Assembly: GCA_903896925.1 (NCBI GenBank)
Contig: CAITZM010000033.1
Coordinates: forward strand, 1 to 64,000
Source of the DNA: an uncultured Lentisphaerota bacterium
GTDB lineage: Bacteria; Verrucomicrobiota; Kiritimatiellia; CAIQIC01
Length of the DNA stretch: 64,000 bases
Direction of reading: 5' to 3'
Shown here one piece after another: positions 8,349-17,407 of the stretch (the first letter of the stretch is position 1; each line of letters begins with the position of its first letter). The notes under the pieces are model-generated. The model did not search any database and was not told the origin of the DNA. It saw only the letters and a program-made list of their open reading frames with translations. The position numbers and the translations under genes are program-made.

Positions 8349-10673
8349 ATGCGCAATTGGATCGTCGGTTTCGGTTTGCTGGCGGGCGCGGTGCATGCGG
8401 CGCAGAGCGACTACCCCTTCCACCCGGTGCCGTTCACGGCGGTGCATGTGCAGGACAATTTTTGGACGCCGCGCATCGAGACCAACCGCCAGACAACCGT
8501 CTGGTATGACTTCAAGAAATGCGAGGAGACCGGGCGCAACGACAACTTCGCCAAGGCCGCCGGGCTGATGCAGGGCGAGTTCAAGGGCATTCCCTACGAC
8601 GACTCCGATGTCTACAAGGTGATCGAAGGCGCCAGCTATTCGCTCGCGCTCCAACCCGATGCCAAGCTCGACAAGTATCTCGACGACCTCATCGCCAAGA
8701 TCGCCGCAGCGCAGGAGCCGGACGGCTATATCTACACCGCGCGCCGCTTGCTGCCGCCGGAGAAGATGCCCGGCATGTCCGGCAAAGCGCGCTGGCTCAA
8801 CGAGCATTCGAGCCACGAGTTGTACAACGTCGGCCACATGTACGAGGCCGCCGTCGCGCATTTCCAGGCGACGGGCAAGCGCACCTTCCTCGACGTGGCC
8901 ATCAAGAACGCCAACCTGATCGCGCAGGAGTTCGCGCCGGGCAAGCTCCAGCTCCCGTCCGGCCACGAGGAGATCGAGATCGGGCTCGCCAAGCTCTACC
9001 GCGCCACCGGCGACGAAAAATACCTCCAGCTCGCCAAGTTCCTCATCGAGATCCGCGGCCGGCCGGAGACGCACAAGCTCTACGGCGCCTACAACCAGGA
9101 CCACGTGCCGGTGGTCGAGCAGGACGAAGCGGTCGGCCATGCGGTGCGCGCGGGCTACCTCTATTCCGGCGTCGCCGACGTGGCCGCGCTGACCGGCGAT
9201 GCCAGGCTGATCGCCGCGATCGACCGCATCTGGGACAACGTCGCCGGGAAGAAGCTCTACCTGACCGGCGGCATCGGCGCGCGCCACGCGGGCGAGGCGT
9301 TCGGCGAAAACTTCGAGTTGCCCAACGCCAGCGCCTACAACGAGACCTGCGCGGCGATCGCCAACGCGCTCTGGAACCAGCGCATGTTCCTGCTCCACGG
9401 CGACGCGAAGTACGCGAACGTGCTCGAGCACATTCTCTACAACGGCTTCCTCTCCGGCGTCGCGCTGACCGGCGACGCGTTCTTCTACCCGAACCCGCTC
9501 GAGAGCCGCGCCAACTACAAGCGCAGTCCGTGGTTCGGCACCTCGTGCTGCCCGGTCAACGTCGTGCGCATGGTGCCCAGCGTGCCCGGCTACATCTACG
9601 CGACGCGCGGCGACGCGCTTTTCGTCAACCTGTTCATCGGCGGCACGGCGAAAGTGCAGCTCGGCGGACAGACCGTGACGCTGACGCAGACGGGCGAATA
9701 TCCTTGGGACGGCAAGATCAAGCTCACCGTCGCATCGGAAAAGGAAATGAACTTCGCGCTCAAGCTGCGCATCCCCGGTTGGGCCCGGAACGAGCCGCTG
9801 CCCGGCGGACTCTATCGCTATGCCGACCAACTGCCGGAAAGCTGGACCGTGAAAGTCAACGGCGCGCCCGCGAGTTTCCCAGGGTTGGAAAACGGCTATG
9901 CGGTTCTTTCCAAGACCTGGAAAACCGGCGACGTGGTCGAGCTGGAGCTGCCGATGCCCGTCCGCCGCGTGCTCGCGCGCGACGAGGTGAAAGCCGACCG
10001 CAACCGCTTCGCCGTCATGCGCGGTCCCATCGTCTTTTGCGCCGAGGGCGCCGACAACGGCGGCAAGGTGCTCGACAAGAAATTCCCCGGCGCCGTGCAG
10101 TTCGCCGTCCACCGCCAGCCGGAGCTGTTCAATGGCGTGGTCACGCTGCGCATGTCGCAGAGCGAACAGCCGGACGCGCTGACGCTGATTCCCTATTGCC
10201 TGTGGGAGAACCGCGGCCCGAACGAGATGGCGGCGTGGTTCCGCACCGTGATCACGCCGGATCCGTGGGCGGCGTCCTTCTGCTTCCCGAGCGACAGCAT
10301 CGAGGCGTGTTTCGACGGGCAGCTGCCGAAAAAATCAAGTGACCAAAAAATTCCGCGCATGACGTGGTGGGACCACAAGGGCACCGCCGAATGGGTCGAG
10401 CGCACCTTCGAGAAGCCGACACAATTCACCTCGTCTGAAGTGTACTGGTTCGACGACACCGGCAAAGGCGGCTGCCGCGTGCCGCAGAGCTGGAAGCTGC
10501 TCTATAAATCCGGCAACGACTGGAAACCTGTCGAGCCTACCGGCGACTATGGCGTGGCGGTGGATAAATTCAACACCATCACCTTCCCACCCGTCACCAC
10601 CACCGCCCTGCGCCTCGAAGTCCAGCTCCAGCCCAAATTCTCCGGTGGAATTTTGGAGTGGCGGATGAAATAG
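8349..10673 (+). CDS. Glycoside hydrolase family 127-like (beta-L-arabinofuranosidase type), secreted
   Basis: Signal peptide MRNWIVGFGLLAGAVHAA; PVPFTAVHVQDNFWTPRIETN, YLTGGIGARHAGEAFGENFELPN, GTSCCPVNVVRMV are GH127 hallmarks. Confidence 0.9.
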   Translation: MRNWIVGFGLLAGAVHAAQSDYPFHPVPFTAVHVQDNFWTPRIETNRQTTVWYDFKKCEETGRNDNFAKAAGLMQGEFKGIPYDDSDVYKVIEGASYSLALQPDAKLDKYLDDLIAKIAAAQEPDGYIYTARRLLPPEKMPGMSGKARWLNEHSSHELYNVGHMYEAAVAHFQATGKRTFLDVAIKNANLIAQEFAPGKLQLPSGHEEIEIGLAKLYRATGDEKYLQLAKFLIEIRGRPETHKLYGAYNQDHVPVVEQDEAVGHAVRAGYLYSGVADVAALTGDARLIAAIDRIWDNVAGKKLYLTGGIGARHAGEAFGENFELPNASAYNETCAAIANALWNQRMFLLHGDAKYANVLEHILYNGFLSGVALTGDAFFYPNPLESRANYKRSPWFGTSCCPVNVVRMVPSVPGYIYATRGDALFVNLFIGGTAKVQLGGQTVTLTQTGEYPWDGKIKLTVASEKEMNFALKLRIPGWARNEPLPGGLYRYADQLPESWTVKVNGAPASFPGLENGYAVLSKTWKTGDVVELELPMPVRRVLARDEVKADRNRFAVMRGPIVFCAEGADNGGKVLDKKFPGAVQFAVHRQPELFNGVVTLRMSQSEQPDALTLIPYCLWENRGPNEMAAWFRTVITPDPWAASFCFPSDSIEACFDGQLPKKSSDQKIPRMTWWDHKGTAEWVERTFEKPTQFTSSEVYWFDDTGKGGCRVPQSWKLLYKSGNDWKPVEPTGDYGVAVDKFNTITFPPVTTTALRLEVQLQPKFSGGILEWRMK

Positions 10674-10742
10674 GCCGAGGCGCTTGACAGATATGGGCGA
10701 CATGATAGCGTACGCAAAACTGTACATGTTCAAAGGTGTATT

Positions 10743-10997
10743 ATGACAACGATGACAGCGACCACGGCGCGGCGCGATTTTTTTGACTTGGTCAAAGGCG
10801 CGGCGGAAGGGCACAAGACGTTTCGTATTCAGCACCGCCAAGGCGCGGCGGTATTGCTTTCCGAAACCGACTATGACGGCTTGCTGGAGACCTTGGAATT
10901 ACTCTCGGTTCCGGGCTTCCGCGACAGCCTCAAAAAGTCGGTTGCGCAGATGCGGCGCGGGGAAACCGTGTCGCTGGCGGAGGCGTTAGGAGGCTAG
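10743..10997 (+). CDS. Phd/YefM-type antitoxin
   Basis: MTTMTATTARRDFFDLVKGAAEGHKTFRIQHRQGAAVLLSETDYDGLLETLELLSVPGF; 84 aa, directly followed by a toxin-like ORF. Confidence 0.85.
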   Translation: MTTMTATTARRDFFDLVKGAAEGHKTFRIQHRQGAAVLLSETDYDGLLETLELLSVPGFRDSLKKSVAQMRRGETVSLAEALGG

Positions 10998-10999
10998 GC

Positions 11000-11257
11000 G
11001 TGAAACCCTACGAAATCCGCCTCACACGGGAAGCGGTCAAAGACCTCGCCAAACTGACGCCCAAGCTGAAGCTCAAGCTCAAAGGCATGCTGCTGCACAA
11101 TGTTGCCCTCACGCCCTATCAGGGCAAACGGCTGGTCGGCGATTTGGAAGACTTCTATTCCCTGCGACTGACTTTCAAGGATCGCATCGTTTATACCGTG
11201 GATGAAAGCACCCACACCATTTATGTCCACCGGGTACGGACACATTACGGTGATTGA
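11000..11257 (+). CDS. RelE/YoeB/Txe-type toxin
   Basis: MKPYEIRLTREAVKDLAKLTPKLKLKLKGMLLHNVALTPYQGKRLVGDLEDFYSLRLTFKDRIVYTVDESTHTIYVHRVRTHYGD; RelE-superfamily pattern, 85 aa, adjacent to antitoxin. Confidence 0.87.
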   Translation: MKPYEIRLTREAVKDLAKLTPKLKLKLKGMLLHNVALTPYQGKRLVGDLEDFYSLRLTFKDRIVYTVDESTHTIYVHRVRTHYGD

Positions 11258-11346
11258 TAAATTCACCACCGCCCTCCGCCTCGAAGTCCAGCTCCAGCCA
11301 AAATTCTCCGGGGGGGGGGGGGATTTGGGAGTGGAGAATGAAGTAA
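11253..11346 (+). pseudogene. Duplicated/remnant 3' end of a GH127-like gene
   Basis: GATAAATTC..ACCACCGCCCTcCGCCTCGAAGTCCAGCTCCAGCCaAAATTCTCCGG is nearly identical to 10563-10655 (TTALRLEVQLQPKFSGGILEWRMK); contains a 13-G run at 11310-11322. Confidence 0.75.
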
Positions 11347-11348
11347 CC

Positions 11349-12086
11349 ATGAAAAACAAGACGTTGATCGTGCCGCTGCTTTTGCTGCTGGCCGGCTGCG
11401 CCGCGTTCCACGCCAAGGAAAAAATGCACGCCGAGGAACGGCCGTGGTGCCATATTTTCTCCGTGAACAGGGCGGAGCTGGTTGACGCGGGGAAGAGCCC
11501 CTTCTTTCCGCTCTGGCCGGGCTACAAGATGAAGCTGCAACACGGGGGAGACACGCTGATCATCAGTGTGCTGGACGAGACGAAGATCGTGGATGGCGTG
11601 AGGACGCGCGTGGTCGAGGAGCGCGAAACCAAGGCCGGCCAGGTGGCGGAAGTCTCCAGCAATTATTTCGCCATCAGCCGGGTGACCGGCGACGTTTATT
11701 ATTTCGGTGAGGATGTGGATATCTTCAAGAACGGAAAGCTGGCCGGCCACGACGGCGCGTGGCGCTCAGGAGTTCGCGGCGCAAAGTTTGGCCTGCTGCT
11801 ACCCGGCCGGCCGGGCGTCGGCGACCGGTACTATCAGGAACTTGCGCCGGGCGTCGCGATGGATCGCGCCGAGATCATCGCCTGCAACGAAGACTGCGTC
11901 ACGCCGGAAAAAGCCTTCGAGCAGTGCGTGCGCGTGCGGGAAACCAGCGCGCTGGAAGGCGGCAGCAGCGAAAAGTTTTATGCACCCGGCGTGGGCCTGG
12001 TCAAGGACGGTGAGTTCCTGCTGACCGCGCTGAACTGCCCGATCTGCAGCGGCGAACAAGAGGTACCGACCTATCCGGCTAGATAA
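11349..12086 (+). CDS. Hypothetical lipoprotein
   Basis: MKNKTLIVPLLLLLAGCAAFHAKEK lipobox; ORF open from 11202 but this start follows the GH127 remnant. Confidence 0.7.
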   Translation: MKNKTLIVPLLLLLAGCAAFHAKEKMHAEERPWCHIFSVNRAELVDAGKSPFFPLWPGYKMKLQHGGDTLIISVLDETKIVDGVRTRVVEERETKAGQVAEVSSNYFAISRVTGDVYYFGEDVDIFKNGKLAGHDGAWRSGVRGAKFGLLLPGRPGVGDRYYQELAPGVAMDRAEIIACNEDCVTPEKAFEQCVRVRETSALEGGSSEKFYAPGVGLVKDGEFLLTALNCPICSGEQEVPTYPAR

Positions 12087-12242
12087 ATGCAGGAACAGGA
12101 ACTGCCGTCGGTCTCCAGTGGCAGCCCATCTTGCCCCGCGTTTCGCCGTGTTCTGTTCCAGTTGAAGCCCTTGGATGGGGCACCGGCGCCCGCATCCCCC
12201 GGCAGGGCGCGCGCCGGGTCTCCCGCCATGCGCTTCGGGCCT

Positions 12243-12272
12243 TCATCGCACAGTTGTACAACTGTGCGATGA
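12243..12272. promoter_or_regulatory. Perfect 30-bp palindrome between convergent genes
   Basis: TCATCGCACAGTTGTACAACTGTGCGATGA equals its own reverse complement. Confidence 0.7.
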
Positions 12273-12333
12273 GGGCGGAACAACTGGCTGGTGCCGAACG
12301 CTGGGGATAGCAGCGTGCTCAAGCCCGGCGCCC

Positions 12334-14676
12334 CTACCACTCGTGCCGGCCCGGACCGGCATCGACCCACTGCTGTGCATGCGGTAGCCGGACCGTGGCG
12401 CGCACGCCGGGCGGAATTTCCAGCGTGAGCTTCATTTTCCCTTCGACGATTTTCCATTCGACGCACACCGGGCCTTTAACCGAGCGATAGGTGCCGCGCG
12501 CCCAGGTGAGTCCGGCCACGGCCTGGGGCCGGATGCTGATGCGATCGAAGCCGGCGGCATCGGCGGCGGGCGCGATGCCGAGGACATGCTTCATGAACCA
12601 CTCCTCGACAGAGCCGAACATCGGATGGTTCTGGCTGTAGGTGTTGTCCGACGCTTTCCACGTTTCCCACAGTGTCGTCGCGCCGTGCTCGAGCATGAAG
12701 CCCCAGCCTGGAAATTCCCGTCGTGTGACAATTTTCCCCGCGAGATCCTCCAGGCCTTCCGCACACAACACTTCCAGCAAATATTTCGTGCCGAAGATGC
12801 CGGTGGTCAGCGCGCCGCCTTTGTCTTCGATGCTCTTCTTCAAGAACGCCAGAGCTGCCGGCCGGTCCGCGTCGGGAATCAGTTGGTGGTAGAGGCCGAA
12901 CAGCTGTTCATCCTGCCGGCCTTGTCCAACTTTGCCGGCGACGACGAATCGCGCCTGGAAGGCGGCGCGGATGGAGTCGGCCAGGCGGTTATATTTTTCC
13001 GCGTCGTCGGTTTTGCCAAGCAGCGCGGCGATCTCTGCGGTGAGCCGCGCCCACTGGTGGAAATGCGCCGTGGCGGTCAGCGTGCCCGGCGCCTTATCCA
13101 GCGCCTCGTGATCGCCGATGCAGTGCGGCACGATCAGCTCCGGGCACTTCGCCTGCACGAGATCCACATAGCGGGCGCAGGCGGGGTAATGCCGGGCGAG
13201 CAGTGCCCGGTCGCCGTAGTAGCGGTGGAGGTCGCGGAGCATGATCGGCACGGCCACCGTCCAGCCGATCGGGCCCGACCGTCCGCCGAAGCCGCGGTCC
13301 GCGATGCCGACGAACGGCGCGGTCTCGGTGAACCAGCCGTCGCCCACCGCCTCGTCGGCGAAGTCCTGCAGGACCTTGGCGTAGAACGCCTGCATGTCGA
13401 AGTTGAAGATGAACGCCTCGGTGGTCGCGGCGATGTCGCCGCCATAGCCGAAGCGCTCGCGGGCGGGGCAGTCGGATTGTACGCCGAAGACGTTGCTCAA
13501 GAAGGTGTCGCGGCACACGCGATGAAGCTGGTTGAGCCGTGGATCGGAGCACTCGAACTCGCAGGCGTCCGGCAACTCCGACGCGAGCGCGACGGCGCGG
13601 ATGTCTACCTTCTGCGGCATGCGCTCCAAACCTTCGATCTGTACATACCGGAAGCCGTGCCACGTGAAGCGCGGCGCATAACTTTCGTCGCCACCGCCGC
13701 GCCGGATATACTCGTCGCGCTGCTCCGCCACCGCGGGCGCGCCGGGGCCGCCGGTGCCCGCGCGCTTGATCTGACCGCACACCGCCGTCAGGCCGTTCAC
13801 CGTGCCATCGGGCTTCAGCAGTTCGCCATAGCGGAAAGTCACCGACTGTCCGGCCGACCCCGCGCCGAGTTGGAACCGCGCCTGCCCCGCGAAGTTGCGT
13901 CCGAGATCAACGACGTACACGCCGGGTTTCGGCGCGGTGACGCTCGCTGCCGTCCATGTGTCGCGGATGCCGATACGCGGTGCCTGGCGCGGCTGCAACA
14001 CGCCAGCGGGTCCGTTGACGCGTACGGCTGACCGCCAGGCCGCATCGTCGAACTCCGGCTGCTGCCAGCCGGGCATTTCTTTCCGCGCGTCATAGACTTC
14101 GCCCAGGTAGAGGCTGTTGCGGAGCAGCGGACCCTCCGCGACTTTCCACGAGGCGTCGCTGGCCACGGTCGCGGTGGTGCCGTCGGAGAACAGGACCTCC
14201 AGTTTCGCCCGGAGGCAGGGCCGGCCCACCGTCAGCGCGTCGCGTGGATTTATGTGGCCCCACATCCGCAGCGGCAGCGGATTGAACCAGCCGTTGCCGA
14301 GCGTCACCGTGAGCGCGTTTCCACCCTGCCGCAACAGGCCGGTCACGTCGTACGTGTCGTAGAGCACGCGCTGGCCGTAGGGTGTCCACAGCGGCGCAAG
14401 CGCGTTATCGGCGAGTGCATGGCCATTGAGCTGCGCCTCGTAGAAGCCGAGGCCGACGATGTGCAGCCGCGCCGCCTTGATTTCGCGCAACACGGGAAAG
14501 GTTTTGCGGAACTGCGGAGCGGGATCGTCGCGATAGAAATCCTCGTCGCGCACGGGCTGCGGCTTGCCAGCGCCGATCCATTCCGTCCCCGCCCAGTCGC
14601 ACGTAGTGGTTCCTCTCCCGGCCGAGGCGGACAGCAAGGCCGGCAACAGCACCGCCAACAAAACGGAAATCTTCAT
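12334..14676 (-). CDS. Alpha-L-rhamnosidase, GH78 family
   Basis: MKISVLLAVLLPALLSASAG; ARLHIVGLGFYEAQLNGHAL..LWTPYGQRVLYDTYDVTGLLRQGGNALTVTLGNGWF; SDCPARERFGYGGDI; GATTLWETW. Confidence 0.93.
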   Translation of the reverse strand: MKISVLLAVLLPALLSASAGRGTTTCDWAGTEWIGAGKPQPVRDEDFYRDDPAPQFRKTFPVLREIKAARLHIVGLGFYEAQLNGHALADNALAPLWTPYGQRVLYDTYDVTGLLRQGGNALTVTLGNGWFNPLPLRMWGHINPRDALTVGRPCLRAKLEVLFSDGTTATVASDASWKVAEGPLLRNSLYLGEVYDARKEMPGWQQPEFDDAAWRSAVRVNGPAGVLQPRQAPRIGIRDTWTAASVTAPKPGVYVVDLGRNFAGQARFQLGAGSAGQSVTFRYGELLKPDGTVNGLTAVCGQIKRAGTGGPGAPAVAEQRDEYIRRGGGDESYAPRFTWHGFRYVQIEGLERMPQKVDIRAVALASELPDACEFECSDPRLNQLHRVCRDTFLSNVFGVQSDCPARERFGYGGDIAATTEAFIFNFDMQAFYAKVLQDFADEAVGDGWFTETAPFVGIADRGFGGRSGPIGWTVAVPIMLRDLHRYYGDRALLARHYPACARYVDLVQAKCPELIVPHCIGDHEALDKAPGTLTATAHFHQWARLTAEIAALLGKTDDAEKYNRLADSIRAAFQARFVVAGKVGQGRQDEQLFGLYHQLIPDADRPAALAFLKKSIEDKGGALTTGIFGTKYLLEVLCAEGLEDLAGKIVTRREFPGWGFMLEHGATTLWETWKASDNTYSQNHPMFGSVEEWFMKHVLGIAPAADAAGFDRISIRPQAVAGLTWARGTYRSVKGPVCVEWKIVEGKMKLTLEIPPGVRATVRLPHAQQWVDAGPGRHEW

Positions 14677-14698
14677 GGTATCTCCAGATTGTCCAAGG

Positions 14699-17401
14699 TT
14701 AGAAAAGATTGCCGTAGGTCGTGGCGTCGGGGAGCTTGTCCACAGCTTGCTGCACCTTGCAGCCTGCGCCGGTTTTTTCCAGCAGCAGCGTCGTGCCGGT
14801 TTGCGGGGCTTTGTATTTCGCGCCTTGGAACATGATGCGCTCGGCGGCGCTGCCCGTCAGGATCGCGCCGGTCTGTTCGTCGCTGGCCATCAGCAACGAA
14901 GGTTTGGCCGCGTCCAGTTCGACGCAGATGTTCCAGGCGTCGATGACGAGCTGCAGTTGGCTGCCGGATTTCTCCGCTCTAACTGCGAGCGGTTGGGTGG
15001 GGTCGGTCGCGCCCGGGTTGATGCGGATGACGGTCAGCAGCCGTTCGCGCGCCGTTTTGGATGCGGTGCTCAGATCGGCGTGCCACTCGTTTTTCGTGGT
15101 GGGCAGCTTGTGCTGGAAGTCCACCGCAGGTCCGCCAAAGAACTGATCGGTCACGCCGGCGCGCGCACCGGTGAGCGTGAACATTTTTGCCGTGGCTGTG
15201 GCGTTGCCGTTCCGGACGGCCACGCTGTCGTCCGCGACTTTCGTGATCGTTTCGGGCGAGTTCAGCCGGAAGGTCCACGTGACCGGCTGCTTCGCTTCCA
15301 GCTCGTCATAGACCAACAGCGTCTGCGGGCGCAGGAAAACCAGATGGCGGCGAAACCGCGTGACGCCCGGTTTGCCGTAGCCGTTTGCGGGCGAAACCGC
15401 GATGCCGCGCTCCTTGAGCATGTCGCCATAGGGGCCGTATTCGCCGGTGTACGCCGTCGAGGCGTCGCCGAGGCAGTAGGCGATGTTCCCGCCGTTGAGA
15501 AAGCGCGGCACCCAGCCGTAACCGCTGTGGGCCATGGACATTCCCATGCCGTCGGCAAGAATCGTGTTGTGCGCGCGGCTGTGCTTGTAGTTCGGGACGG
15601 AAAACGGATCGTTCGAGGACGTGTAATAGCCGGTGTGGAAGAAAAGCTTCCTGCCCTGCCACGTCAGGTTGAACGCATTCTGCGCCGCGTGCGCATGGCC
15701 GTTCTGTCCGAAGGGACAGGACCGAAAATTGACCATGGTGTTGGAGCGCAGGTTGTCCGCGTCGCTGAACAGCGCCACATAACCGGTGTCGGGAAAGCAG
15801 GCCGCCTGCTCGGTGAGCTTGAGGTGGCCGGTGGATTTCCCGACTGCTTCCGGATGCTGTTTGCGCAACTGCAGCTCATACCATTTCGTGGCGGACTGGA
15901 GATAGGCGCTCACCCGCTCGTTGCGGACAGCAGACTTGCCCGTCGTCAGAACATAGCGGTGGTTCCAAGGATTTTCCGGATCCACGTAGCGCAGGTTCCG
16001 CACGAGATCGAAGACCGGCGTGGCTTCATACGCTCCAGCCTTGTCCCCGAAGCCTTCGGAAGGATGTCCCGGCAGTGTGGAGTAACACATGAATTTTCCG
16101 ACCTGCTTATACCAGGGGAGGTCGAAGAAATTGGCGCCGGTGTATTGCGACAGGAGATAGGGCACGATGAAGAGCGTGTCGCAGCTCGCGTTGAAATAGC
16201 CGGTGCCGGTGAACCAGCCGCCGTCGTTCCGGCCCGCGCCCGGCGCGCGGAAATTCCACAGGTCATAGAGATAGCGCATCCACTCGGAAGCTTCCGGCGT
16301 CTCGCCCACCAGCACCAGCGTCTTCAGGACCGCCGAGCGGATGAAGGACTGCCACCGGTGCTCGTTGTAGGGGGCGTGCTCATAGTCATCGAGCAGCGTT
16401 TCGAAGTACACCCGGCTTTCTGCTGTCACCGCGGCCCGCAACGCGGTGCGCTGCTCTTTTCCCAGCTCGTTGTAGAGCGAGTCGAACAGGACGTTGATCA
16501 GGTTGCCGTAGGTGTCGTTGACGAAGCCCTCGGCCAGCTTATGCGCCTTGAGTTCCTGGTAGCCCTTGTCCAGTACCACGCCCGCCGCCAGGGCTTCCTG
16601 CAGATAGCGCTGGTCGCCGGTCAAGAGGAAGCCGCGCACCACCGGCATCACTTTATGCTGCTCGAACCCGTCGAGAAGATAGGAGGCCTGCTGGCTCCTG
16701 GTGGTGCCGCTCTTGCGCGCGCCGGGATCGTCCCATTTGCTGAAATCCATGAACGTTTTGGGCAGCGGCGACCGCAATGCTTTCTCCGCCAGTTCGACCA
16801 GTTGCCGGGCCAGTTTGGGATCATCCGGCATCAGGTGCCCGACATCGGCCGCCCGGCACTCGATCCGCGGATGGCCGTTTTTCAGCAGCCCGGCCTCCAG
16901 CACGTCATAGGCTGGTGCGTTCTGCGGATTTTCGCGCCCGCTGATGGTGAAGCAAAACACATCCGACCACTTGATGGCTTGCGGTGAGCTCTTCTGCGCC
17001 GCACCGCATTGCCAATACCACGTGCCCTGGTCCAAGCGTTTATACGGACAGTAAAATGACCAGCGTCGCTCGCCGCTCTCGAACACGGGATGCCGCAGGT
17101 CCGCATCGCGCGCCATGCGGAAATAGAAAAGCGTGGTCAGCTTTTCCAGCTGGTGCTGCTGCTCGTCGGCATAGCTTCTCTGGAAGTACAGAAAGGGAGG
17201 GTTTTCATCCACCCGGCCGACGGGCATCGGGTCTACCATGTTCGAGGGATAAACCTCGTACTGGTCCAACTTGATCTCGGGCGTCTGCGCGAAACCCACC
17301 GCGGGCAGCACGAGGCTGGCCCATAGAACAGCCCTGGTGATGCGCGACTTCGATTTTTTCACCGGCTGCCTTTCACAGGACCATTCCATTCCGCCCGCCA
17401 C
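14699..17401 (-). CDS. Heparinase II/III-like protein (DUF4962-type N-terminus), putative polysaccharide lyase
   Basis: PYKRLDQGTWYWQCG, NDGGWFTGTGYFNASCDTLFIVPYLLSQYTG, HAHAAQNAFNLTWQGRKLFFHTGYY, HSRAHNTILADG. Confidence 0.75.
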   Translation of the reverse strand: MAGGMEWSCERQPVKKSKSRITRAVLWASLVLPAVGFAQTPEIKLDQYEVYPSNMVDPMPVGRVDENPPFLYFQRSYADEQQHQLEKLTTLFYFRMARDADLRHPVFESGERRWSFYCPYKRLDQGTWYWQCGAAQKSSPQAIKWSDVFCFTISGRENPQNAPAYDVLEAGLLKNGHPRIECRAADVGHLMPDDPKLARQLVELAEKALRSPLPKTFMDFSKWDDPGARKSGTTRSQQASYLLDGFEQHKVMPVVRGFLLTGDQRYLQEALAAGVVLDKGYQELKAHKLAEGFVNDTYGNLINVLFDSLYNELGKEQRTALRAAVTAESRVYFETLLDDYEHAPYNEHRWQSFIRSAVLKTLVLVGETPEASEWMRYLYDLWNFRAPGAGRNDGGWFTGTGYFNASCDTLFIVPYLLSQYTGANFFDLPWYKQVGKFMCYSTLPGHPSEGFGDKAGAYEATPVFDLVRNLRYVDPENPWNHRYVLTTGKSAVRNERVSAYLQSATKWYELQLRKQHPEAVGKSTGHLKLTEQAACFPDTGYVALFSDADNLRSNTMVNFRSCPFGQNGHAHAAQNAFNLTWQGRKLFFHTGYYTSSNDPFSVPNYKHSRAHNTILADGMGMSMAHSGYGWVPRFLNGGNIAYCLGDASTAYTGEYGPYGDMLKERGIAVSPANGYGKPGVTRFRRHLVFLRPQTLLVYDELEAKQPVTWTFRLNSPETITKVADDSVAVRNGNATATAKMFTLTGARAGVTDQFFGGPAVDFQHKLPTTKNEWHADLSTASKTARERLLTVIRINPGATDPTQPLAVRAEKSGSQLQLVIDAWNICVELDAAKPSLLMASDEQTGAILTGSAAERIMFQGAKYKAPQTGTTLLLEKTGAGCKVQQAVDKLPDATTYGNLF

Positions 17402-17407
17402 AAGGGG

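Noticed and set aside
9874-9925. TTCCCAGGGTTGGAA and TTTCCAAGACCTGGAA inside GH127
   Set aside because: Imperfect, and explained by conserved coding sequence (FPGLENGYAVLSKTWKTGDVVELE).
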